From Cytobacillus gottheilii (GTDB lineage: Bacteria > Bacillota > Bacilli > Bacillales > Cytobacillaceae), in assembly GCF_900166665.1 (NCBI RefSeq), contig NZ_LT800494.1, positions 3,432,061 to 3,496,060 of the forward strand: 64,000 nucleotides of DNA, in the 5' to 3' direction. Each line of letters starts with the position of its first letter. The stretch's first letter is position 1. The position numbers and the translations under genes were made by a program. Positions 17,082-25,540 of this stretch are shown one piece after another. The notes beneath the pieces were generated by a model. It had not been told where the DNA came from and ran no database searches. It saw only the letters and a list, made by a program, of their open reading frames with translations.

Positions 17082-17444
17082 CATTTACGGATTACTGGAT
17101 CACAGGGGTGTGTTTTCGCTGCTTTTGTTACACCATTTACCAGATTCCGGATTTCAGACGTGTGTTTCAGCTGGTTTCACGACAACATTTACCATATGCT
17201 GGATTTTAGTGGGGGGTTCCTTTCTTTTCGCGACACTATTTACCAATTACTGGTTTTTAGTGGGGTGTTTCCTCTCTTTTCACCACACTACTTGCCAATT
17301 ACTGGTTTTTAGTGGGGTGTTTCCACTGTTTTTGCGACTCTATTTACCATTTCCTGGATTTAAGTGGGGTGTTTCTGCTGTTTCCGCGACTCTATATACC
17401 TATCACTGGATTTCAAAGGTGTATTTAAGCTATTCCCCCCCCTC
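17082..17444. repeat. Tandem array of seven 52-bp units
   Basis: Units start at 17082, 17134, 17186, 17237, 17289, 17341 and 17393, six of 52 bp and one of 51. Each begins (C/T)ATTTACCA, then TACTGGATTT, AGTGGGGTGTTTC and ends CGCGACAC or a variant. An eighth unit decays after 17445. The period is not a multiple of three, so reading frames across it are chance. It fills the gap between the converging 31-residue gene and nfrA. Middle units (4-6) are the best conserved. Confidence 0.92.
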
Positions 17445-17541
17445 CATCTACCAACAAGTTACTCTATTTTCTTTGTTATGTTTTACCAAGCGCGATTATA
17501 CCATTTTCAAACACCTTCACATTCCAGTTACCGAAATCAAA

Positions 17542-17574
17542 AGACCTGATTCCGCATGTCACAGGCTCAGGTCT
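17542..17574 (-). terminator. Terminator of nfrA
   Basis: AGACCTGA and TCAGGTCT arms with a 17-base loop are followed by T4 on the minus strand. The same arms occur in the hairpin at 18389-18413 on the other side of nfrA. Confidence 0.6.
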
Positions 17575-17585
17575 CCGAATATACA

Positions 17586-18335
17586 CTATTTCAAATCAAA
17601 CCCCTGCTTTTTCACAAATTCCTTCATATACATTCTTGTTTGTTTTTCAAGCATTTGAGCCATCTGGCCTGTCCACGTGTCAGATCTATTTCCATCTGTC
17701 CGCTCCTGATAGTATTTAGAAATGATCTCATCATATAAAGAAAGCTGTTTTTTATAGGCTTCAGTGTCTTGGTTATATTCATTTTCATGGTAAATGTGTT
17801 CAAAAGGAAGACGCGGCTTCTGCTCATTTTCTTTTTGCGGATAGCCTACCGTCAGGCCGAATAGCGGAATAACGCGTTTTGGTGTTTTCAAGAGTGCTGA
17901 TACAGCTTCCAAATTATTGCGGATGCCGCCAATATAGCAGATGCCAAGACCCATGGACTCGGCTGCAATCGCAGCATTTTGTGCTGCTAAAGCTGCATCA
18001 ATCAGAGCAACCATGAATTTTTCCGTGCTTTCAATAGATGGCAAAACATCCTTCTTTTCGAGCTCCCCAATGAGCTCATGCCGATGTAGATCAGCGCAAA
18101 ACACAAAAAAGTGACCATTTTTTGCTACATATTCCTGGCCGCCAGCTAGAGCAGCAAGCTGGTCTTTCTTCTCTTGATCTGTTACTCCAATGATGGAATA
18201 CGCCTGAATAAAACTGGAAGTTGAAGCTGCCTGTGCAGATGCAACAATGGCTTTAATTTGTTCGTCAGATAATGGCTTGTCTTCAAAAAAGCGAACAGAG
18301 CTGTGATTTTGAAGTAATTTAATTGTTTCATTCAT
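17586..18335 (-). CDS. nfrA: NADPH-dependent FMN oxidoreductase / nitroreductase
   Basis: The 249-residue protein has the nitroreductase fold. The N-terminal HSSVRFFEDKPLSDEQI segment carries the FMN-binding R-S/x-R pattern. AASTSSFIQAYSIIGV, GGQEYVAKNGHFFVFCAD and ESMGLGICYIGGIRNN are typical of the NfrA/NfsA group, as is the 240-250 residue length. Members reduce nitroaromatics, quinones and FMN using NADPH and respond to disulfide or heat stress. It is monocistronic, with a matching hairpin on each side. Confidence 0.9.
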   Translation of the reverse strand: MNETIKLLQNHSSVRFFEDKPLSDEQIKAIVASAQAASTSSFIQAYSIIGVTDQEKKDQLAALAGGQEYVAKNGHFFVFCADLHRHELIGELEKKDVLPSIESTEKFMVALIDAALAAQNAAIAAESMGLGICYIGGIRNNLEAVSALLKTPKRVIPLFGLTVGYPQKENEQKPRLPFEHIYHENEYNQDTEAYKKQLSLYDEIISKYYQERTDGNRSDTWTGQMAQMLEKQTRMYMKEFVKKQGFDLK

Positions 18336-18384
18336 GGGTCATGTTCCTCTCTTTTTTAGTAAGAATTTCCGCGAAAAAGGATAA

Positions 18385-18413
18385 AACAAGACCTGAACAA
18401 ATTGCTCAGGTCT
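18385..18413 (-). terminator. Terminator overlapping the trmL stop codon
   Basis: AGACCTGA (18389-18396) and TCAGGTCT (18406-18413) surround a short loop. The trmL stop codon is part of the stem. Confidence 0.75.
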
Positions 18414-18885
18414 ATTTTAAATGAATATAGTCTTGCTGTCTTAGCGCTTCATAAATAAGAATCGCAGCTGTATTCGATAAATTCAGCGAGCGGACATTAT
18501 TATTCATCGGAATGCGCAGGGCACGATCTTTGTTGCTTTCGATAACATCCTTTGGAAGACCTGTTGTTTCCTTGCCGAAAATAAAAAAGTAATCTTTGTT
18601 TTGATCACTATAATCAAATGTCGAATGTGGCTGTGTGCCAAACTTAGTTAAATAAAAGAACTCTCCGCCCTCATTTTGTTTATAAAAGTCATCTAATGAA
18701 TCATGATAAATAATATTCACAAATTCCCAGTAATCAAGTCCTGCACGCTTCAGCATTTTATCGTCAGTTGAAAAGCCAAGTGGACGAATTAGATGCAGTG
18801 TTGTGTCAGTTGCTGCACAAGTACGGGCAATATTGCCGGTGTTTGCGGGGATTTCTGGCTGATAGAGTACAATATGTAGTGCCAT
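18412..18885 (-). CDS. trmL: tRNA (cytidine/uridine(34)-2'-O)-methyltransferase
   Basis: The 157-residue SPOUT (alpha/beta knot) methyltransferase starts LHIVLYQPEIPANTGNIART, the N-terminal TrmL signature, and contains the knot motifs FIFGKETTGLPKDVI and IPMNNNVRSLNLSNTAAIL that bind S-adenosylmethionine. It methylates the wobble base ribose of leucine tRNAs in the cytosol. The ATG at 18885 follows GAGGTGAAAG; a GTG three codons earlier overlaps that site. Confidence 0.93.
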   Translation of the reverse strand: MALHIVLYQPEIPANTGNIARTCAATDTTLHLIRPLGFSTDDKMLKRAGLDYWEFVNIIYHDSLDDFYKQNEGGEFFYLTKFGTQPHSTFDYSDQNKDYFFIFGKETTGLPKDVIESNKDRALRIPMNNNVRSLNLSNTAAILIYEALRQQDYIHLK

Positions 18886-18954
18886 GTCTTTCACCTCTAA
18901 AAATATGTCTGATTCATTATATCACTTTGAATGAAAAATTTTAAACTTCTAGTT

Positions 18955-19827
18955 CTAATCGTTTATGGAAAAAAACTTATATTTTATGTTCGGTGTATAA
19001 GCAGTGGAATCCTCATATGCCCAATAGCGCATACGGCTATTTGTGGTATGAGCATTAACGAGCGGCATTCCATCAGCGTCTTTTTCTGTCACAATGGTAG
19101 TATGATCAAAACGGCCATCTCCCTGAAAGTCATAACAGATGACATCTCCAGGAAGCAGTTGCTCTGGCGATGCTACTTCCTTCGCCTGAAGACCTGCATT
19201 TGAGCCAGGTAAATGCCAGCGCATGGCATTTGCTACCGTCCAGCTGTAGCTCCAATTATTGTTTTGCATCCACCAGCCTTTTCCTCTATTCGGATAGCCT
19301 CTCATCGGCGCACCGCCCGCATGCAGACATTGGGAAATATAATTTGTACAATCAACATCGAAGCTTTTAAACGCGGGATTATAGCTGTTCCACCAGGTTT
19401 CAGCGTATTGAACGGCCTTCAAACGATTATAATGAAATTTTAGTCTTACTTCAGCTTCTCCGATCTCTTGAAGATCATTCAGCATGCTTTGCTTTTGATA
19501 ATCCGGCTCAATTTCTTTATCATCAACAAGCACACCTTTATAAAACTCAGCCTCCCGCTCTTCTATCTCTTCTTCTATATATAAGGAGGATTTTTGTTTA
19601 ATTAAGTATTGGAAATGAGCACGATATCGCACAAGCTCTGTTTCATTTTCTCCTTGTTCTTTTTTTATAATCGCTCCTGTTGCTTTCGCTTTAACGATTT
19701 CAGCATTCCGTAGCTGCAGGCCGCCTATCTTACGTTCAACTTTTGAATCGGATGAATTAGAGAGCCTTTCAGATGATACATATAACCCAACCATATTCTC
19801 TAAATGTTTCTTTAATTGGTCTCTCAC
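18955..19827 (-). CDS. Putative amidase-domain protein (Amidase_6)
   Basis: Read from the GTG at 19827 (GGGAGAG upstream) the protein has 290 residues. An upstream in-frame ATG would place the queG terminator inside the gene. The N-terminal 150 residues are charged and helical. The C-terminal 140 residues form an NlpC-like amidase domain: catalytic cysteine in DCTNYISQCLHAGG, histidine in DHTTIVTEKD, and aromatic GKGWWMQNNNWSYSW. There is no signal peptide, so the site of action is unclear. Homologues lie in spore-former genomes; substrate unknown. Confidence 0.75.
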   Translation of the reverse strand: MRDQLKKHLENMVGLYVSSERLSNSSDSKVERKIGGLQLRNAEIVKAKATGAIIKKEQGENETELVRYRAHFQYLIKQKSSLYIEEEIEEREAEFYKGVLVDDKEIEPDYQKQSMLNDLQEIGEAEVRLKFHYNRLKAVQYAETWWNSYNPAFKSFDVDCTNYISQCLHAGGAPMRGYPNRGKGWWMQNNNWSYSWTVANAMRWHLPGSNAGLQAKEVASPEQLLPGDVICYDFQGDGRFDHTTIVTEKDADGMPLVNAHTTNSRMRYWAYEDSTAYTPNIKYKFFSIND

Positions 19828-19880
19828 TGCGCATCTCTCCCTTCCCCTTATACTTATGAAGGAAAAGTCATTTTCACAAT

Positions 19881-19906
19881 AAAAAAATGAGAGGACAAGC
19901 CTCTCA
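19881..19906 (-). terminator. Terminator of queG
   Basis: TGAGAGG and CCTCTCA form a 7-bp stem followed by T7 on the minus strand, between the queG stop and the amidase start. Confidence 0.75.
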
Positions 19907-19973
19907 TCCCAATTAAAATATTTAAAAGCCTGCAGCTCCATGACCTTTAGAAGCTAAACACTATCAAAAAATT

Positions 19974-21101
19974 TTATAAGAAAGAAAGTCCTTTTTGGAT
20001 TTCTTCCAAAGCTTCCGGATCCTGCTCGGTTGTTAGGGCCTTCTCTAATTCCTGCTTCGCCTTTTCTCCGCCAATCTTTCCTAGCGCCCATGCACTTGTG
20101 CCGCGTATGACAGGACGTGGATCTGTAAACATCAAGTCACTCAGATCATCAACGGCTGTTTCATCTTTAAAATGAGCTAAGGCAAGAATGGCATTACGCT
20201 GAATTGGTTTCTTTCCGCGCCATGAGCCGGACATGCGGCCAAACCTCTGCTTAAACTCCTTGTTGCTCATTTTTAAAATGGGCTTTAACAGTGGCTTCAC
20301 GTCTTCTGAATTAGGCTCCATTTCAGGGTGAAAATGAAAATCTTTGCCTTTATTTTCAGGACAAACGGTTTGGCATGTATCACAGCCATAGATGCGATTG
20401 CCCAATTCTTCCCGAAATTCATCCGGCATAAAGCCTTTTGTTTGTGTTAAAAAAGCAATGCAGCGCTGAGCATTAAGCTGACCGGGATTCACCAAGGCTC
20501 CAGTCGGACAGGCATCCATACATTTCGTGCACGTACCGCAGCGATCCTCAATCGGCTTATCCGGTGCAAATGGAATGTTTGAAATGATTTCCCCTAAATA
20601 TACATAGGAGCCGAATTCTGGTGTAATGATGGAACAATTCTTCCCAGTCCAGCCGATTCCCGCTCTTTCAGCAACTGCCCGATCGACAAGCTCACCCGTG
20701 TCGACCATAAATTTAAATCGTGCATCCGGCACTTTTTCAGCGATATAGTTCTGCAGCTGCTGAAGACGATTGCGTAAAATATGGTGATAATCTTCTCCCC
20801 AAGACGCGCGGCAGAAGATGCCCCTTCTTTCCCCTTTTTTCCCTGCAACCCGTTCCCTCATTTTTGAAGGATAAGCGAGAGCAATGGAAATGATCGATTG
20901 GGGTTGATCCAAAAGCAATGCCGGTGTAACTCTTTTATCCAGATCAGGCTCTTCAAAGCCGGAGTGATAATTCAGTTCAATTTGCTTCATTAATATATTT
21001 TTTAGACCAGTAAAGGTATCGGCTGTTGTAAAGCCGATTTTATCAATCCCGATTGACTTGCTGTATTGAATAATATCTTGTTTTAATTCTTCTACTTTCA
21101 T
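19974..21101 (-). CDS. queG: Epoxyqueuosine reductase
   Basis: The 375-residue protein reduces epoxyqueuosine to queuosine in tRNA, the last step of the pathway, using cobalamin and two [4Fe-4S] clusters. The domains are an N-terminal DUF1730 cobalamin-binding domain (1-160), the ferredoxin-like clusters CGTCTKCMDACPTGAL and CDTCQTVCPENK (about 185-245), and a C-terminal HEAT-like repeat region (290-375). The start is set at the ATG at 21101; an in-frame TTG lies four codons upstream and neither has a strong site. No other queuosine gene is nearby. Confidence 0.95.
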   Translation of the reverse strand: MKVEELKQDIIQYSKSIGIDKIGFTTADTFTGLKNILMKQIELNYHSGFEEPDLDKRVTPALLLDQPQSIISIALAYPSKMRERVAGKKGERRGIFCRASWGEDYHHILRNRLQQLQNYIAEKVPDARFKFMVDTGELVDRAVAERAGIGWTGKNCSIITPEFGSYVYLGEIISNIPFAPDKPIEDRCGTCTKCMDACPTGALVNPGQLNAQRCIAFLTQTKGFMPDEFREELGNRIYGCDTCQTVCPENKGKDFHFHPEMEPNSEDVKPLLKPILKMSNKEFKQRFGRMSGSWRGKKPIQRNAILALAHFKDETAVDDLSDLMFTDPRPVIRGTSAWALGKIGGEKAKQELEKALTTEQDPEALEEIQKGLSFL

Positions 21102-21187
21102 GCAGTACACCAACTCACTAACCTTTTAATGAAAAAATCATTATTCTTATGATAAACTATTTCTAATCTATTTTGGAGGTGGAAACA

Positions 21188-21853
21188 TTGGAAATTAACA
21201 TTTCACCTGAATTGAGCACATTAATTCCTCAATTTAAAATCGGCGTGATTACATACCATGATATTCAAGTTGACCAATCTCCGCAAATGGTAAAGGGCCG
21301 TTTGCAATTATTTCAGGAGTCTCTTTATTTTGATTATGAGGATAAAAAAGTCACCGAGATCGAAGCAATTCAGGAATGGCGTCAGATTTTTAAAGCTTGC
21401 GGAAAGGATCCTAACCGCTATCGGCATTCCGCTGAAGCACTTTACAGACGAGTACTAAAGCAAAATTATCTGCAGTCTGTACATAGTGCGATTGATTTGA
21501 ATAATTTCTTTTCGTTAAAATATCAAGTACCAATCGGAATTTATGATGCAGACAAGCTTTCTGGTCCAGTCCAAATTCGACTTGGTGAAGAGAATGAATC
21601 CTATATCGGTTTAAACGGAAGAGAAAACTCTGTCCACCGGTTACTTGTCGCAGCCGATGAATCTGGTCCATTTGGCAGCCCATTCGTGGATTCAGAACGC
21701 ACGGCTGTCACAGAAGAAACCGTGAATGCGCTGCAGATTGTCTTTCATCGCCCATCTATTGCGATGGAAGAAGCCGAAGAAATGACTGTCTCTTTGAAGG
21801 ATATGTTTCTTCAAGTGCATGGGGGTACTGGTAAGGTCCGCATGATTGATTAG
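21188..21853 (+). CDS. B3/B4-domain protein (PheRS beta B3/B4 fold)
   Basis: The 221-residue protein has the B3/B4 domain also found as the editing module of phenylalanyl-tRNA synthetase beta. Recognisable parts are EWRQIFKACGKDPNRYRHSA, LYRRVLKQNYLQSVHSAID, then NNFFSLKYQVPIGIYD and GPFGSPFVDSERTAVTEET. A role in hydrolysing mischarged tRNA is possible but not shown. The TTG at 21188 follows TTGGAGGTGG; the TTG at 21173 overlaps that site. It is divergent from queG and ends with a terminator. Confidence 0.82.
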   Translation: MEINISPELSTLIPQFKIGVITYHDIQVDQSPQMVKGRLQLFQESLYFDYEDKKVTEIEAIQEWRQIFKACGKDPNRYRHSAEALYRRVLKQNYLQSVHSAIDLNNFFSLKYQVPIGIYDADKLSGPVQIRLGEENESYIGLNGRENSVHRLLVAADESGPFGSPFVDSERTAVTEETVNALQIVFHRPSIAMEEAEEMTVSLKDMFLQVHGGTGKVRMID

Positions 21854-21865
21854 TATGGAAGATGC

Positions 21866-21904
21866 GCGTCCGTCTGCTGCTTGTTGTGCAGGCGGGCGTT
21901 TTTT
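21866..21904 (+). terminator. Terminator of the B3/B4 gene
   Basis: CGTCCGTCTGC (21867-21877) pairs with GCAGGCGGGCG (21888-21898) with few mismatches, followed by T6. Confidence 0.8.
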
Positions 21905-21943
21905 CTGTGTGCGGAGAGATGAAATAAGTGATGGTTTTGTGTT

Positions 21944-22056
21944 TGGCGGATAAATGGGGGTTTTTGGCGGATATATTTTTTAACGGCGGATAAAAAATTT
22001 TAACGGCGGATAAATGCCTGAAAATGGCGGATATATTTTTCTGACGGCGGATAACT
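21944..22056. repeat. Phased ATCCGCC array, copy B (reverse orientation, 20.2-bp period)
   Basis: GGCGGATA or a variant starts at 21945, 21966, 21985, 22005, 22026 and 22046, with spacings 21, 19, 20, 21 and 20 bp. It is the reverse complement of the family at 690-803 and 42311-42440. It lies between the B3/B4 terminator and the convergent tRNA-Gly terminator. Confidence 0.85.
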
Positions 22057-22163
22057 TTCTTTTGACAGCACATTTCCGCAGCTTCTGAGCATATATCGCC
22101 TAAAACAGAACCCTTCTCCAGCCAAAATGGCCTCACATTAAATGAAAACACTTTTTGAACATG

Positions 22164-22207
22164 AAAAAACGCAACATTTCGTTCTTATAGAAACGGAACA
22201 CTGCGTT
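22164..22207 (-). terminator. Terminator of the tRNA-Gly gene
   Basis: AACGCA and TGCGTT close an imperfect hairpin (inner TTTCGTTC and GAAACGGAAC arms). On the minus strand the stem is followed by T6, ten bases beyond the tRNA 3' end. Confidence 0.75.
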
Positions 22208-22216
22208 GGCTATGTA

Positions 22217-22290
22217 TGGAGCGGGTGAAGGGAATCGAACCCTCATCATCAGCTTGGAAGGCTGAGGTTTTACCACTAAACTACACCCGC
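22217..22290 (-). tRNA. tRNA-Gly (anticodon UCC)
   Basis: The complete cloverleaf on the minus strand has acceptor GCGGGTG paired with CACCCGC, D-arm TTTAGTGGTAAAA, anticodon loop CTTCCAA with UCC, T-arm GAGGGTTCGATTCCCTT, discriminator T and encoded CCA. Confidence 0.97.
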
Positions 22291-22415
22291 ATTATAATAA
22301 ATTTTGATAATCGAACTTCGATCTCACGAAAAGTCATGCCTCTTTCTCTGCCAGCTTATTCGAGAAGCTAATGCGTCGAGGCAACTCGTAGTTGTTTCAT
22401 GGATGCTTCGCTCGT

Positions 22416-22450
22416 GGCTGAGGTTTTACCACTAAACTACACCCGCATTA
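22416..22450 (-). pseudogene. 35-base duplicate of the tRNA-Gly 5' half
   Basis: The 35 bases are identical to 22260-22294: acceptor 5' strand, D-arm and start of the anticodon arm plus the four bases upstream. The anticodon loop and everything 3' are absent, so no functional tRNA results. The 121 bases between the copies and the region 22451-22735 contain small inverted repeats but no gene that can be supported. Confidence 0.85.
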
Positions 22451-22735
22451 CTATAAAAATATGCATTAAACTGATTAACAGAACTGCAAAATCTATCGAA
22501 TTTTGTCGAATATTCCCGCTGACTACTTTTATTATTCTAGTATATTTATCCTCTATCGTCAACAGGTTTTTCATTTTTCTTTAACAAATGTTTAATTAAA
22601 TCTTAATAAACCCACAACAATTTATAAAAGTTTTACAATAACAACTTCCATCAGCCTGGTGTTTTCAACCTATTACTCCCCTTAATTACTACTAATAATA
22701 GACTGTAATACTCATTATTTTGTTTTAGTACAGCT

Positions 22736-23104
22736 TATGACTGGACAAAGTATCAGAATGGAACGGTTTCTGACAGCCCGTATACACCTCATGCAAGAAA
22801 CAGGAGACTATTTCTATTACTCTAACAGTAAAGATCAGGACAGGACAAGCTCTACCGCATGAAAAAGGATGGTACAGGCAAAACGAAGCTGATCATTGCA
22901 AGAGCACCTTATTTTGTCATCACGCACAACAAGATTTACTTCAGCAACTATTCAAATGGCGGATATTTGCATAAAGCAACACTAGCAGGCAATCACGCTA
23001 AACCTTTTAATAAAGTACATTCAATTGATCTTTTCATCGATCAAAACAAGCTATACTATACGAATAAAAAAACAAATAAACAAGCTTCCTTTAAAACGAA
23101 TTAA
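22736..23104 (+). pseudogene. Remnant of a DUF5050-type beta-propeller protein
   Basis: Three segments of one protein lie in different frames: YDWTKYQNGTVSDSPYTP, then GDYFYYSNSKDQD, then KLYRMKKDGTGKTKLI continuing to the stop at 23104. Repeats of the form YFYYSN...LYRM..DGTGKTKL and IYFSN..GGYLHK match DUF5050 surface-protein propeller blades. At least two frameshifts (near 22805 and 22845) and the loss of any signal peptide mark it as decayed. The last 81 residues from the ATG at 22859 remain open but lack a ribosome site. Confidence 0.7.
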
Positions 23105-23110
23105 ATAGAA

Positions 23111-23145
23111 AACGGGATGGCACATAATGCCCTCCCGATTTTTTC
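23111..23145. terminator. Terminator between the DUF5050 remnant and the ABC operon
   Basis: CGGGATGGCA and TGCCCTCCCG form an imperfect stem followed by T6 on the plus strand; the minus strand has T4. It probably serves the convergent ABC operon as well. Confidence 0.65.
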
Positions 23146-23151
23146 AATAAA

Positions 23152-24255
23152 TCACCTGCTTCTCCGCTCAACCAAATTAATCCCTAATCCCATTCCGACA
23201 ATCCCGATTAAAAGCATGATTAGCAATGACATCGTTATGTCAGCTAACCCAGCATCATAAAAGATTACATTCATGATGGCATCCATTGCATGGGCCATCG
23301 GGAATAGATCCGCGACAAACAGCAGTACTGGATTAGAAATCGTTCCTGGCATCATGTAGGATCCACTAATCAGAGGAATTAGCGGTATGATGGATGGATA
23401 AATCGCATAAAACTGTTCTGGTGTTTTTACAAAGCCAGTAATCAGCATAGCAATGCTGATCATGCTGAATACAAACAGAGCAGATGCGAGTATGATCAGC
23501 CAAAACTGATTTCCAAGATCATACTTCAGCACGTATTTAAACAATAATAGTACGGCAACAATCTGAAACATGGAGATAAAGAAACTATATAAGATGTACC
23601 CTGTATACATTTTGGTTTTGCTGATCGGTGCAAGAATCATACGGTCCCAAACACCGGATACTTTATCATGTGTTACATTATTTACTCTAAAGCCAAGGAT
23701 AAAGGTGGCAATTAGAAGAGTAAAAGCAAACATTAACTGTGTTCTCATGTTATAGTCTGTCATCTCTTCATTATTAAGCCCGACCTTTTCCATTTGAACC
23801 GGGCCTGCTTGCAAGTACTTTTCTATATCATCTCTTGTCAGTTCATTTCCTTCTAAGTCTGTAATTGCACTGATCTCCGCTTCTCTCTGAAACACGGAAT
23901 GAACATGCTGCTGCATATATGAAACATCTGTTATTTCATCACTCGTGATGATCTTATAGTCATTCTCCATTAACTTTACAGCAGATTCAATATTACCTTC
24001 TTCCAAATCTGCTTTTACCAGCACCGAATCGGCAATGGTGAATTCCAAAGAGCCGTCAGTATTCAACAGCTTCTCCCATTTCTTTTCGATTTGATCAGCA
24101 TTTGCTTCTTCACTATAAATGACAAAAGAAGAGGGGGAGTTAGCACCGCCTGTAAAAATGATGGTGGCCAATACACTGCCTGCTATTAATAAAATTAAGA
24201 ATAAGGGCACTCGCCGATCCTTTGCAAATTGCGCCCATATAACAGATCTCATCAT
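23152..24255 (-). CDS. ABC-2 type permease, LnrN-like
   Basis: The 367-residue permease has an N-terminal helix (about 16-36), a large extracellular domain (40-170) and five C-terminal helices, the ABC-2 exporter layout with NNVTHDKVSGVWDRMILAPISK preceding the second helix. It overlaps the preceding permease gene by four bases and is the last gene of the operon. With the second permease and the ATPase it would form a drug or lipid exporter. By gene order it corresponds to lnrN of the Bacillus subtilis linearmycin system. Confidence 0.82.
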   Translation of the reverse strand: MMRSVIWAQFAKDRRVPLFLILLIAGSVLATIIFTGGANSPSSFVIYSEEANADQIEKKWEKLLNTDGSLEFTIADSVLVKADLEEGNIESAVKLMENDYKIITSDEITDVSYMQQHVHSVFQREAEISAITDLEGNELTRDDIEKYLQAGPVQMEKVGLNNEEMTDYNMRTQLMFAFTLLIATFILGFRVNNVTHDKVSGVWDRMILAPISKTKMYTGYILYSFFISMFQIVAVLLLFKYVLKYDLGNQFWLIILASALFVFSMISIAMLITGFVKTPEQFYAIYPSIIPLIPLISGSYMMPGTISNPVLLFVADLFPMAHAMDAIMNVIFYDAGLADITMSLLIMLLIGIVGMGLGINLVERRSR

Positions 24256-25526
24256 TTCGCATTCCCCCTTTTCGGATACAGCAGGATTCCAATAATGACA
24301 AGCAAAAGAAAGAATCCTATAAGCAGCAGACCAGGGAGTAAAATAGAAGATACTGATTCATTTTGCACCCAATCTGTATAGATGACTAGCGCGAGGCCAT
24401 TTGGTGTCCATTCCCCAATTTGCTGAAGCCAGTTTGGCAGAATATAGACTGGAACAAAGCCGCCCCCAATTGCTCCTAATACGATCACCACAAACATAAA
24501 TAAACCATTTGCAGCATCAATATTTTTCACTCTTAATGAAACGGAAGTAAAAGCGGCAGATAGGCCGGCAATGGACAAAGCTATTAACGTAATGATGAAC
24601 ATTAAACCTGCCCAAAATGAAGCAGAACGGTCAGGAAACACATCTAATAGGAAATTGGAGGTGAGAAGCACGAATAATAGCTGAATCCAAGCTAAACAAA
24701 AGGTTGAGACCATCTTCCCCATTAAAAATTGTGTTGGATGTGCATTCGATATATATATTCGATTCACAACCTGCTGTCTGATTTCTTCACCCGTTTTGAT
24801 CGCGACTGTTGCTGCTAAAAACAAAGCAAAAAGCGCCCCCATGGTTACTGCATAATATTGTGCAACAGTAAGTGTAAAGGGTGTATGAGTCTCAACTGTC
24901 TCAACCCCTCCTTGCGGCGCATGCACAATGGCGTTTTCAGACCCTTCAACCTTTGATAGTGCAAACTGATAATTCAGTTGATCGATAAACCCATCAATTA
25001 CATTAAATAAAATGTTATTTTCATTTGTATTGTTTTCCAGTTTATAACGCAATTGGGCTGCCGGAGCTTCGCCTGTGATCGAAGAATATAGTGTTTCTGC
25101 TGTATACCCGTCAGGTATCACAAGAATACCGTCCAGTTCGCCATCCTCAACTCTTTGATTGGCTTCATCCTCATCCAATTTCTGAACAGTCACAAAGTCT
25201 TTTATTTCTTCACTATTAAAATAGGTAAACAATTGATCCACAGGCTGCAATGCATACATATTTTCTGAAACAGCTAGAGCATTCGCTTCTGTAAAAGATG
25301 CCTCATTGACCAGCTTTTCCTGTAAAACCGTCATGGCTTCCTCTTGTTCGTCCTGATTCACAATTCCCAATTGTAAATCCAATTGATTATCTTCATCGTC
25401 ACTCATAACCCCAGAAAGAGCAAAATTCAACACGATAATAAGTAAAATCGGGAGCAGCAGTGCAATAAGTGTTTCCTTGCGATCACGCCAGAAAATTAAC
25501 AAATCTTTTTTAATAAAATGACTCAT
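24252..25526 (-). CDS. ABC-2 type permease, LnrM-like
   Basis: The 424-residue permease has one helix at about 18-38, a long extracellular domain rich in acidic residues (45-215) and five or six C-terminal helices. ETGEEIRQQVV-like sequence (KTGEEIRQQVVNRIYISN) precedes the cytosolic coupling region. The end overlaps the next permease by ATGA. It lies 14 bases after the ATPase gene. The substrate is not visible from the sequence; amphiphilic antibiotics are the usual cargo of relatives. Confidence 0.82.
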   Translation of the reverse strand: MSHFIKKDLLIFWRDRKETLIALLLPILLIIVLNFALSGVMSDDEDNQLDLQLGIVNQDEQEEAMTVLQEKLVNEASFTEANALAVSENMYALQPVDQLFTYFNSEEIKDFVTVQKLDEDEANQRVEDGELDGILVIPDGYTAETLYSSITGEAPAAQLRYKLENNTNENNILFNVIDGFIDQLNYQFALSKVEGSENAIVHAPQGGVETVETHTPFTLTVAQYYAVTMGALFALFLAATVAIKTGEEIRQQVVNRIYISNAHPTQFLMGKMVSTFCLAWIQLLFVLLTSNFLLDVFPDRSASFWAGLMFIITLIALSIAGLSAAFTSVSLRVKNIDAANGLFMFVVIVLGAIGGGFVPVYILPNWLQQIGEWTPNGLALVIYTDWVQNESVSSILLPGLLLIGFFLLLVIIGILLYPKRGNAK

Positions 25527-25540
25527 TATGCCCCTCCCTC

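Noticed and set aside
17074-17658. 194-residue open frame across the 52-bp tandem array
   Set aside because: 52 is not a multiple of three, so each unit is read in a different frame; it also runs antisense into nfrA.
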